Of a stretch of DNA of 49,127 nt, positions 17,044 to 25,669 are shown piece by piece. The DNA is from Candidatus Poseidoniaceae archaeon. Its GTDB lineage: Archaea; Thermoplasmatota; Poseidoniia; Poseidoniales; Poseidoniaceae. A program made the position numbers and the translations under genes. Location: NCBI GenBank assembly GCA_028822845.1, contig JAPKCS010000011.1:1-49127 (forward strand), in the 5' to 3' direction. Under the pieces are notes generated by a model that saw nothing but the letters and a program-made list of their open reading frames with translations, was not told the origin of the DNA and made no database searches. How positions within the stretch are numbered: the first letter of the stretch is position 1; every line of letters begins with the position of its first letter.

Positions 17044-18177
17044 ATGAAGGAGGAGAGTGCAGGGACCTCTTCCTCAAACGAACGCATTCTTGTTCATTGT
17101 GATTTGGATGCGTTTTTTGCTTCGGTGGAAATCCTTCACAGAAGTTTAGATCCAGAACGTCCATTGATCATTGGTTCAGATCCCAAAGGCGGTCGCGGGC
17201 GTGGTATCGTTTCAACATGCAACTACGCAGCCAGAGCGTTTGGTATTCGCTCAGCCATGCCGATTGGAGAAGCGTGGCGGCGATGCCCAGGTGCCCCGTT
17301 TGGCACAGGGCACTACATTCACGGCACGCGAGGTTTGTACAACCGTGCCTCGAGAAAAGTAATGGCAATGTTACGTCCACCAGCAGAGCATTTTGAACAA
17401 GCGGGCATCGATGAAGCCTACCTCGACATCACGAATGAAGTCGAAGGTGACTGGGATCGAGCTTATGCCCTCTGCCGTGAACTGCAAAAGACGATTGAAG
17501 ATCAGTTGGGCCTCACCGCTTCGTTCGGTATTGCACCGACTCGAATCTTGGCTAAAATGTCAAGCGAAATCAACAAACCAAACGGTATTTTTAGGATGCT
17601 GCCAGATGAAACTCACGAATTCTTTGTCGAACGCTCGTTGCGTGAAGTTCCCGGTATTGGTCCGAAAAGAGCCACACAATTAGCAGAGTGGGGGTTCAAC
17701 ACCGTCGATGAGGCCTATGAGTTGGGTGAATTGGCATTGGGGCGGATCGCAGGTGAACGGTTTGCGACGTGGCTTATCCGCGTCGTCGATGGTGACACAA
17801 GCAGTGAAGTGAGCCCTCTTCGAAGCCGAAAATCAATTGGTAAGGAGAACACCTTCGCCAGCGATGAACACGACACTGAACGCGTGTTGGAACACCTCAC
17901 AACACTTGTTGAGACGGTGATGTCGAAAGCCAAGGGCATTGGTGTAGCAGGGCGCTTATGTGAAGTCAAGGTTCGCTACACTGGGTTTGAAACTCACACG
18001 CATGGGCGTTCTATTCCTGTGGCGATGGATGATGTCGATGTGTTCACGCGCTTGGCCACACGCTTGTTTGCTCTGAACGTGGATCACCAGCGACCAATCC
18101 GCCTCATTGGATTTCGTCTTGGTCAACTCGATATGCCACCAACTCGGCAAGCCAAGTTAGCTCTCGAAGAGGAATGA
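17044..18177 (+). CDS. dinB: Y-family translesion DNA polymerase (Dpo4/DinB)
   Basis: A 377-aa lesion-bypass polymerase that copies past damaged bases with low fidelity. Palm carboxylates are present: Asp20 and Asp22 in HCDLDAFFASVE, and Asp123/Glu124 in GIDEAYLD. Phe25 at the steric-gate position excludes ribonucleotides. The finger motif STCNYAARAFGIRSAMPI is intact, the helix-hairpin-helix VPGIGPKRA lies near residue 205, and a little-finger domain ends the protein. No convincing PIP box is seen at the C-terminus. Met at 17044 is chosen because the family starts just there; the open frame further upstream lies across the divergent gene. The stop is directly adjacent to the convergent valS stop. 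Pairing with the RecA-like gene suggests DNA damage tolerance. Confidence 0.92.
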   Translation: MKEESAGTSSSNERILVHCDLDAFFASVEILHRSLDPERPLIIGSDPKGGRGRGIVSTCNYAARAFGIRSAMPIGEAWRRCPGAPFGTGHYIHGTRGLYNRASRKVMAMLRPPAEHFEQAGIDEAYLDITNEVEGDWDRAYALCRELQKTIEDQLGLTASFGIAPTRILAKMSSEINKPNGIFRMLPDETHEFFVERSLREVPGIGPKRATQLAEWGFNTVDEAYELGELALGRIAGERFATWLIRVVDGDTSSEVSPLRSRKSIGKENTFASDEHDTERVLEHLTTLVETVMSKAKGIGVAGRLCEVKVRYTGFETHTHGRSIPVAMDDVDVFTRLATRLFALNVDHQRPIRLIGFRLGQLDMPPTRQAKLALEEE

Positions 18178-20670
18178 TCACTCAAGGTGGTGCATCCGTG
18201 TGAGGATGGCGGTGAATTCAGAGAGCGCTTCAGGGATCGCAATACCGGACACGGGCTGATTGAGCGAAATACCCTGCTCTTTCTTGTGGCCCCATGTGTC
18301 GCCGTTGAAGGTCTGAATGTCTTGCGAAAGGTTCCGCAAAGCATCGCCATGTTCGGTGCCTGGTGCAACCGAAGGGTAGGCGTGCGGGGGGAACGCATCG
18401 ACATCGACGGCAGAAGCGCCGTAGATGGTTGAGGACACGTGGTGGGTGAAGAACGGACAAACTGGTGTGAAGGCCGACATGAAATCACGAACGATTCGAT
18501 GGAGGGTCCATGCTGCTGCCAAATCATCGTCATAGAGTCGAGATTTGACCATCTCCAAATAATGGCTTGGCAAGACGCCAGTTCCGAAGGTTTTCAGAGC
18601 CTGAGTGGCGGTATAGATGTCCAACTCAGACCATGCTTCTTTGACGGTGTCCATTGTGTCCTGGAACTCTGCGAGGATCCATTCATCCTCAATGGCCAAG
18701 TCCTTTGGCTGTGTATCTAAGTCGGCTGGGACCTCAAATTGAGATGCAAACCGGGCGACGTTGAACAGTTTGGTCAGCACGCCGAAGTACTTCTTTTCTA
18801 TTTCTTCGGGATTGATGTGGAAATCGTCACCAACTTGTGCATCGCATGCTTTCCAAAGCCGGAAGCACTCGCTGCCAATTTTGTTGGCTCGTAGGCTGAC
18901 GGTCTTGTCAGGGCCTTTGACTTTCCATGATCCAGTGCGCCCACCGGCTCCACATTCGAGGACGGAATCAGCATCGATACCGTTGCCGAGTGACTTGCTC
19001 ATCTTCCGGCCCCAGGGGTCCATGCCCAAGCCATCGATCCAAACGTGTTTGAATCCTGGCTGATCGAGCAAGAGCGTTGATTTGAGCAGGGTGTAATACA
19101 ACCATGTGCGAACGATTTCCTTCCCTTGTGGTCTCAATGCTGTCGGGAATGCATCCTTGAACACCTCCGGTTGATTGAGGTAGCCGCTGACAAAGAGGTT
19201 CGAGTTCGAGGAATCCATCCAGGTGTCGAACACCTTTTCTTCACCAACAACCGTGCCGAGGCTGGCCTTGAGTTCTTCAAAGGATCCGAGCACCTTACGG
19301 CTGTCACGGTCGAGCACTTGGCTGCCTTCAGGTGGTGATTGGCACCACGGCTGGACATAGGTACCAGTTGGTGGGATGATGATTTTATCATCGTCATCGC
19401 AATACCAGATTGGGATCTCAGTGTGGTACCAACGACGTCGTGAAATAGGCCAGTCGATGCTAATGTTGTCCATCCAATCCAGCAAGAATTGTTTGTTCCG
19501 GACCGGGTGGAATTCAATCTCCTCCACGTGTTCACGAATTCGGTCTTGAGCGTGGGTTTGGCGAACATACCATTCCTTGAGAAGGATGATTTCCACAGGG
19601 TTCTTTCCTCGTTCAGAAACGGGAACCTCTTGTTCACGCTCGACAATGCTGACAATGCGTCCTTCACTTTCCAGATGTTCGATGGCAGCAGCCCGTGCTT
19701 CGAGGACGGTTTGACCTGCAAACGGTCCAGCCAATTCGGTCATGCGTCCTTCTAAATTGATGGCTTGGAACGGGGAGAGGCCAAGTTCACGGAACACAGC
19801 CACGTCGTTTTGGTCGCCGAATGAACACACCATCAGCACACCAGAACCGAAGTCTGATTTTACGGAAGGGTGTGTCATAATTTCAACGCTTGTTTCACGG
19901 CCATCAACCGGCATGGGCAGATTGATTCGCTTTCCGACCAGGTGTGTGTATCGCTCGTCATCCGGGTGAACGACGACGACACCACAGGCGCAGATCAATT
20001 CAGGCCTGGTTGTAGAGATGACGATTTTGGTACCGTCTTCACAGTTCCACTCGACGTCGACCAGCTTGGTTCGACGAGAGAGACGTTCAACTTCAGCGTC
20101 GGCGATGGTTGTGCCTTCAACAGGGTCGTAGATGTTCGGACGCAAATCTTCAATGATCGAGCCATTTTTGAACAGTTCAATAAAAATGGATTGAGTCACG
20201 GTTCGGTATTCCGGTGAATCGGTTAGGTATTCGCGATCAAAGTCACACGAAAGACCAACCCGACGAGCCGTCTTCCGCATGGCCTGAGTAAAGGTTTCAA
20301 TCGTTGATTTGCAGAGTTCCAAAAACTCAGCACGGTCGTATGTTTTCATCTTGCGCTTGGTGTTCTTCTCAACGGTGAATTCAATGTTGATACCGTTTCG
20401 GTCGACGCCCCATGGGAAATAGACTTCCTTGCCGAGCAATCGTTGTGAACGAGCAATGACGTCAATCATTGAGTATTGGGCAACCGCACCGATGTGCCAT
20501 GTGCCAGATGGGTAGGGTGGTGGCGTGTCGATGACGAACATCTCTTTTCCACTGTCAGGTTTGAAAGCATACCTGCGTGCATAGACCTGCGGGTCTTCAG
20601 CATGTGCTTCTTGAATCTTCTTTTCGAGGTCAATCGACCAACGCTTTTCGTTTAATGTCGGGGCTGGCAT
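18178..20670 (-). CDS. valS: Valyl-tRNA synthetase
   Basis: Class I synthetase that charges tRNA-Val and edits Thr. About 830 aa. The first signature reads TPPPYPSGTWHIGA (His59 to Ala62): the last His of HIGH is Ala, a position that varies in archaeal ValRS (commonly Asn). KMSKS is intact in GRKMSKSLGN. The editing domain is present (STTRPELICA, then FGSGVLMVCSFGDQND). The anticodon-binding part follows. The ATG at 20670 is preceded by a good Shine-Dalgarno (AGGTGA on the minus strand, 20676-20681, spacing 5), which favours it over the Met at 20691. The C-terminal coiled coil of bacterial ValRS is absent. IleRS and LeuRS are less likely because the signatures and length match archaeal ValRS best. 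Confidence 0.88.
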   Translation of the reverse strand: MPAPTLNEKRWSIDLEKKIQEAHAEDPQVYARRYAFKPDSGKEMFVIDTPPPYPSGTWHIGAVAQYSMIDVIARSQRLLGKEVYFPWGVDRNGINIEFTVEKNTKRKMKTYDRAEFLELCKSTIETFTQAMRKTARRVGLSCDFDREYLTDSPEYRTVTQSIFIELFKNGSIIEDLRPNIYDPVEGTTIADAEVERLSRRTKLVDVEWNCEDGTKIVISTTRPELICACGVVVVHPDDERYTHLVGKRINLPMPVDGRETSVEIMTHPSVKSDFGSGVLMVCSFGDQNDVAVFRELGLSPFQAINLEGRMTELAGPFAGQTVLEARAAAIEHLESEGRIVSIVEREQEVPVSERGKNPVEIILLKEWYVRQTHAQDRIREHVEEIEFHPVRNKQFLLDWMDNISIDWPISRRRWYHTEIPIWYCDDDDKIIIPPTGTYVQPWCQSPPEGSQVLDRDSRKVLGSFEELKASLGTVVGEEKVFDTWMDSSNSNLFVSGYLNQPEVFKDAFPTALRPQGKEIVRTWLYYTLLKSTLLLDQPGFKHVWIDGLGMDPWGRKMSKSLGNGIDADSVLECGAGGRTGSWKVKGPDKTVSLRANKIGSECFRLWKACDAQVGDDFHINPEEIEKKYFGVLTKLFNVARFASQFEVPADLDTQPKDLAIEDEWILAEFQDTMDTVKEAWSELDIYTATQALKTFGTGVLPSHYLEMVKSRLYDDDLAAAWTLHRIVRDFMSAFTPVCPFFTHHVSSTIYGASAVDVDAFPPHAYPSVAPGTEHGDALRNLSQDIQTFNGDTWGHKKEQGISLNQPVSGIAIPEALSEFTAILTRMHHLE

Positions 20671-20856
20671 GTGCCTCACCTGGCCCCTCACGCATCAATG
20701 GTGCGGGTCCATTTGACGCTGACAGGGTTCACCTTTCAAACCAACGGGTTGTGCTTGAAGCCTCGGCCCAGTCCTTACAAATTTGAAACATACCATGCAA
20801 ACCGTAGGTAGGCCTTTCAAGGGGTCCGGCATCCAAACAATCGAAGGGGGATAGAT

Positions 20857-23800
20857 ATGGTCGATACAGATGCACCAAAATCCCCTGGAAAGGCTTCAGA
20901 GCGGTTCTCAGACAGAATTGGCAACCTCGCAGATTACAGCCGTTCTCGCCTCCAGAACAGCGCCATTGATCTCAGCGCTCGGGTCAAGGAATTCAAACCC
21001 AAAGAAGCCCTCGATGCTGTGCTTGAAGCACCTGACCGTTTCAAGCGAGAGTGGCAGAAAAATGGCGCAACCGGTGCCATCACTCGTTTTCCATTAGCGA
21101 CCATCATCATTTTCTTGATGTTGACAGCGTTCTTCATGACTCAGTCAGGGTTCCTCGACAACACCCGCTTCGATGACGACCTTGAAAATCCAGCTTTGAA
21201 CGTCAATGGGGATTTAGAGGTCTATTTACCAGATGGTTCGAAAATTGCAGCCTTGCTCGGGAAAGTGGAAGAGGATTGGACAACCAACGTGATGGTCATT
21301 TACATCGAGAGCGAGAGTCGGAACATCACCGATCAACGTGTGCTTCAAGAGATCAGTTTCGTCGAAAAGGACCTCAATCCTGAATTGTCAGATCCAAGCG
21401 ATGACGTGATTTACATTCTTTCGATTTCCACGGTCTTGAAAGAAGTCAATTCAAGCGCTCCTCGAGTCAGAAAAGCATTCGTCGACCAAGTAGGCCAACT
21501 TGGCTGTGGTGTGCAGCAAGACGATTGCACATCAGCAGCCTTTACAGATGCGTTAAACAGCATCCTTGATGACACAACTTCCGAGTTTGAAGGTGGGTAT
21601 GAAATTCCATCTCAAACGACCATCGACCTTGTGATTGGGGAGATGTATGAAGACGATGGAACGCCCACGCCTGGTCTCGATAAACTCGCTCGTGACATCA
21701 CCGACGGAGCCAAAGGAGAAGCAGATGGGATCCTTGATCGTGCAATCATGGCCATAGCGGTGACCGAAGACAAACCGGCAAAAGAGATCATCGAGAACAC
21801 ACAAAGCCGTCTCGACCTCATCAGTCAACTCGAACGTCCATGTGAATTCAATGCAGATGGCACAGCGGCCGGAACTGAACGCTGCACTTGGGACGACCTC
21901 GGCCTGACCATGACCTTGACAGGTCCAGTACCAATCACCAACTCAGTCACCGAATTTTCATTCAAACTCTTTTGGCAAATTTTCCCTTCTGCAATCATTT
22001 TGGTGGCCATGGGTCTGTTTGTGTTCCACTCCGATATTCTTCAAGCAGGATTGACCGGAATTCGCCCGATTCAAGGATTGAAAGTTGTCATTATTTCTGG
22101 TTTACCAACCTTATGTGCAGTCTTTTGGACCCTCGGCATCATCGGGTGGACCAACTACGAAGTGACGATGACGGTGATTATTGTCGGTCCGATTTTACTG
22201 GCACTTGGTGTATCGTATGGTCTCCACATCACCAACAGATACGCTGAAGAAGATGGTACGAAATCTGAAAAGATGAAAGCCTCACTCAGTTCAACAGGAA
22301 AAGCAGTGTTCCTTTCGGCGGTGACCACCGTGATCGGTTTCATCTCGCTGGTGTTCACGCCAATGGCCCCAATTCAAACGGTTGGTATCGCCCTTTCAGG
22401 TGGTATCGTTGTCGTTTACATCTTGACGATGTTCATGGTGCCAAACTTGACTTTACTTCTCGATTTACGTAAGCCAAAACATCCACCCCTTCGTGCTTTC
22501 GAGATTCTTGTCGAAATACCAGTGAAGCGCAATGTTGGTGTGATTACCGTTTTCGTCCTATTGATCCTCTTTTCTGCAACCATCGGTCAAGCCAACGTCG
22601 AAGAGAACATTGACTTGCTTGGAATGGCACCTGAGGGTGAACTGCCTGTGATCAAAATGAAACAGTACAGTTCGGAATTTAGTTCAGGTCAAATCGGCAT
22701 GGTCCTCGTTGAAGCAAACATCAGCGGTGACACGCAGGACAGCGATGCAACAAACGATGATCCAGCAGGGAACTTGCAGGCCATCGATGAACTGGAAGGT
22801 CTTCTCAACACTGTTGACAACACCACAGCCGTGTCCATTGTGTTCTTGATGAAGTCGACGGGTATTGCAGTGACGGTGGAAGACTTCGGCCTCAATGAAC
22901 TCATTCAAGCGAATCCTTTGATTCCAGAAGACATCAGACAAACGGCTGCTGTGCTGCTGGATAACACGGTAACTCAAGACGCATCGTTCTGGGATTTGCT
23001 CATGGCACCGGACGATTATGGTCTCCCAGGTGGTTCCCAGAGTGAGATTTTCCTACTGAATGTGTTTTACGCCTCCATCACCGATGAAACACGTGAAATT
23101 TTCATCAACAAAGACTTCAGTCGTAATTTGATTTACGTCGATATGCCCTACCTTCCTGTTGCTGCAACCAGTAAAATGGTAATTTCAGTGAATGATTACA
23201 CGGGGGATTTTGAAGGAACCTCGCTGGGTGACAAGGCCAATGATCTCGCTGGTGTTGCATCAACCGCCATTGAAGTCAACGAACTGATTGTCGGTTCTCA
23301 ATGGACTTCGCTCGGGTTTGCCGTTATTCTGACCCTGATCACCCTCGCTGTTGTGTTCAAAGATGTGCAATATTCACTGTGGACGACTTCACCCGTGATT
23401 GCCACTGTTGCCATGCAATGGCTCGTCATGTGGCAAATGGACGTTCCGTTATCCTTGGTGACAGTGATGATTGGTTCAATCTTAGTTGGTGTTGGCGTCG
23501 ACTTCTCGATTCACATATCCAACCGTATACGCGAATTGGGTGGAGGCATTGATGCGATTCGTAGTGCCGCCATTGGAACGGGTATGTCTCTGTTCGAAGC
23601 AGCTGTTGTGACCACGCTTGGTATGCTCACTGCCTACCAGATCCCGATCCCTGAAATCAAACCATTCGTTACCGTCATTCTCATCCTGCTCTGGGTTGCT
23701 GCTGCGAGTGCTCTCTTCCTCCTGCCCGCCATATTCGTAACCCTCGAAAACATGGGCATAGGTGCCGTGAGTGGGCGAACGACCATGGCCAAACGCCTCG

Positions 23801-23877
23801 GTCTTGGAAATACTAAAACCATGGACGTCGATGTCCTTGATGCAGCATTAGTGGATGATGTTGTTGATGTTTGGTGA
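20857..23877 (+). CDS. RND/MMPL superfamily transporter
   Basis: A 1006-aa membrane protein with the duplicated RND layout. The first helix is at about residues 82-97, followed by a large extracellular loop, then a bundle of five to six helices from about 375. A second helix lies near 568 with another large loop, and a final bundle begins near 835. Conserved features include GVSYGLHITNRYAEE and its repeat GVGVDFSIHISNRIRE, one in each half, typical of the MMPL/HpnN group that moves hydrophobic lipids using the proton gradient. An 80-residue basic-acidic, probably cytoplasmic tail precedes the first helix, which is unusual. The start is supported by GGGGGA 5-6 nt upstream. The substrate is unknown. 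It begins a long plus-strand gene run. Confidence 0.88.
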   Translation: MVDTDAPKSPGKASERFSDRIGNLADYSRSRLQNSAIDLSARVKEFKPKEALDAVLEAPDRFKREWQKNGATGAITRFPLATIIIFLMLTAFFMTQSGFLDNTRFDDDLENPALNVNGDLEVYLPDGSKIAALLGKVEEDWTTNVMVIYIESESRNITDQRVLQEISFVEKDLNPELSDPSDDVIYILSISTVLKEVNSSAPRVRKAFVDQVGQLGCGVQQDDCTSAAFTDALNSILDDTTSEFEGGYEIPSQTTIDLVIGEMYEDDGTPTPGLDKLARDITDGAKGEADGILDRAIMAIAVTEDKPAKEIIENTQSRLDLISQLERPCEFNADGTAAGTERCTWDDLGLTMTLTGPVPITNSVTEFSFKLFWQIFPSAIILVAMGLFVFHSDILQAGLTGIRPIQGLKVVIISGLPTLCAVFWTLGIIGWTNYEVTMTVIIVGPILLALGVSYGLHITNRYAEEDGTKSEKMKASLSSTGKAVFLSAVTTVIGFISLVFTPMAPIQTVGIALSGGIVVVYILTMFMVPNLTLLLDLRKPKHPPLRAFEILVEIPVKRNVGVITVFVLLILFSATIGQANVEENIDLLGMAPEGELPVIKMKQYSSEFSSGQIGMVLVEANISGDTQDSDATNDDPAGNLQAIDELEGLLNTVDNTTAVSIVFLMKSTGIAVTVEDFGLNELIQANPLIPEDIRQTAAVLLDNTVTQDASFWDLLMAPDDYGLPGGSQSEIFLLNVFYASITDETREIFINKDFSRNLIYVDMPYLPVAATSKMVISVNDYTGDFEGTSLGDKANDLAGVASTAIEVNELIVGSQWTSLGFAVILTLITLAVVFKDVQYSLWTTSPVIATVAMQWLVMWQMDVPLSLVTVMIGSILVGVGVDFSIHISNRIRELGGGIDAIRSAAIGTGMSLFEAAVVTTLGMLTAYQIPIPEIKPFVTVILILLWVAAASALFLLPAIFVTLENMGIGAVSGRTTMAKRLGLGNTKTMDVDVLDAALVDDVVDVW

Positions 23878-23913
23878 GCAACACATCAAAAAGCCCCTCG
23901 TTCTGCCTTCACC

Positions 23914-24390
23914 ATGGTGAATCACTGGCTGATGAAATCAGAACCGGATGTCTACCCCTATGAGCAACTCGTGAAGGATGGGTCGACCCATTGGGACGGT
24001 GTGCGTAATTATCAGGCTCGCAACATGATGCGGGATGATATGAAAATTGGAGACTTGGTTCTTTTTTATCATTCAAACTTCAAACCACCACATATCGCAG
24101 GTGTGGCTCGTGTGTCGAAGGAAGGCTACCCAGACCACACTTCCTGGGATTCCAACAGTAAATACCACGATCCCAAATCCACGCCTGACCAACCACGCTG
24201 GTTCATGGTTGAGTTGGAACCAGTGTGTGCTCTCGGGAACATCGTTCCACTTCAATCGGTTCGGGACAATCCTGCCTGCGAAAACATGTTGCTCATCAGG
24301 CGAGGTCAGCGACTTTCGATTCAACCCGTCGACCCTGTGGATTTTGATACAATTCTTTCCATGGGTGGGTGCTCTCGGAGCGATTTTTGA
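23914..24390 (+). CDS. EVE-domain protein (THYN1-like)
   Basis: EVE domains are PUA-like folds that are thought to bind modified DNA or RNA bases. The protein of 158 aa begins with the typical WLMKSEPDVYPY, then WDGVRNYQARN, LVLFYHS, and GVARVSKEGYPD, all hallmarks of this family. The WDGVRNYQARN region is where substrate binding is expected. It is a single-domain form without a nuclease. The gene lies 36 nt after the transporter and 45 nt before the aminotransferase, so cotranscription is likely but function is not implied. A link to modified nucleotides in the genome cannot be tested here. Confidence 0.9.
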   Translation: MVNHWLMKSEPDVYPYEQLVKDGSTHWDGVRNYQARNMMRDDMKIGDLVLFYHSNFKPPHIAGVARVSKEGYPDHTSWDSNSKYHDPKSTPDQPRWFMVELEPVCALGNIVPLQSVRDNPACENMLLIRRGQRLSIQPVDPVDFDTILSMGGCSRSDF

Positions 24391-24435
24391 CTCAACCTTG
24401 ATGAAGGACGTCATGGACGAGGGAATGGTGAGGCT

Positions 24436-25647
24436 ATGACAGGTGAACAAATTCCAGTTGCGCCTAGGGCCTCGAGGATTGAATATGCCATTCGAGATGT
24501 CGTGGTTCCGGCTACGAAACTCGAATCTGAAGGCCACACCATTCTCAAACTCAACATTGGTGACCCAATTGCATACCCTGGCTTGCCGACCCCCGAACAC
24601 ATGGTCGAAGCCTATGTTCAAGCTTTGAGGGATGGAAACAACGGATATTCACCATCGTATGGAATTCCATCGTTGCGTACGGCCATTGCTCGGGACGAAC
24701 AACGAAAGGGATGGGCTGCAACTGCAGATGACATCTACGTCTGTCACGGAGTGACCGAAGCCTTGCAGATTCTCTTTGCATCGGTCCTTTGTGAAGGCGA
24801 CAAAGTGCTTGCTCCTGGCCCTCACTACCCCCCTTACATGGCGTACCCACAAATGTACGGGGCGACCACGGTCGAGTACCGACTCAAACCCGATGATGGC
24901 TGGAAGTTGGACCTTGAAGACATCAAATCCAAAATGGATGATTCAGTTCGTTTGCTGGTTTTGATCAATCCGAACAATCCATGTGGCAGCGTTGCCAATG
25001 AATCTGAAATCAAAGCCTTGCTCGATATTGCACGGAATTTCCCAAAATGTATGATCGTCGCTGATGAAATTTACGATGGTTTGGACTTCACGGGCGAACA
25101 TGTCAGCGTCGCCAGTTGTTCAACTGATGTCCCAGTGATCTCTTTGAATGGTGTTTCCAAAGTCTACTATGCTCCAGGTTGGAGGATCGGTTACATGGCC
25201 TTACACGACCCATCACGACGTCTTCTGTTGGTTCGGGACGGCATTGAGCGTATGCTTCGTGCTCGGCTCTGCGCTTCGACCCCGGCTCAACTTGGTTACC
25301 TCGCGGGACTCGAGTCAGACCGTTCTTGGATGGAAGGGTACTCTTCCAAGGTTGTTCAACAACGCAATGTCTGCATCGAGCGAATTCAATCCATTGAGGG
25401 GCTCGAAGTTCAATCATCTGGTGGGGCGTTTTACATGTTTGTCAAACTCACAGACCCAAAATGGGCGAATGATGACAAGCAATTTGTACTTGATTTGCTG
25501 CATGAGGAGCATGTTCTCGTTGTACATGGCAGTGGTTTTTCACCAGAACTAGGCAAAGGGCATTTCCGAATTGTTTACTTGCCAGAACCAGATGTTCTAA
25601 ACGATGCCTTCGACCGTATCGAACGGTTTTTGATTCGCCATCGATGA
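24436..25647 (+). CDS. Class I PLP aminotransferase (alanine/aspartate type)
   Basis: A 403-aa fold-type I transaminase. PLP Lys242 is in GVSKVYYAPGWRIGY; Asp210 and Tyr213 (ADEIYDG) contact the cofactor; Asn in NPNNPCG near 179-183 and Arg250 near the Lys complete the pocket. An Arg near residue 370 is expected to bind the alpha-carboxylate. It resembles archaeal AlaA/AspC-like enzymes, which transfer amino groups among Ala, Asp and Glu with 2-oxoglutarate, but substrate cannot be fixed. A GGTGAGG lies 2 nt before the ATG, a tight Shine-Dalgarno spacing. The TPR-membrane gene follows after 22 nt. Confidence 0.85.
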   Translation: MTGEQIPVAPRASRIEYAIRDVVVPATKLESEGHTILKLNIGDPIAYPGLPTPEHMVEAYVQALRDGNNGYSPSYGIPSLRTAIARDEQRKGWAATADDIYVCHGVTEALQILFASVLCEGDKVLAPGPHYPPYMAYPQMYGATTVEYRLKPDDGWKLDLEDIKSKMDDSVRLLVLINPNNPCGSVANESEIKALLDIARNFPKCMIVADEIYDGLDFTGEHVSVASCSTDVPVISLNGVSKVYYAPGWRIGYMALHDPSRRLLLVRDGIERMLRARLCASTPAQLGYLAGLESDRSWMEGYSSKVVQQRNVCIERIQSIEGLEVQSSGGAFYMFVKLTDPKWANDDKQFVLDLLHEEHVLVVHGSGFSPELGKGHFRIVYLPEPDVLNDAFDRIERFLIRHR

Positions 25648-25669
25648 TGGTCATGTCGCCGATGTATTG

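Noticed and set aside
20484-20496. Loss of the final His in the ValRS HIGH signature as a sign of inactivation
   Set aside because: Archaeal ValRS varies at this site, and KMSKS and the editing domain are intact, so the enzyme is expected to work.
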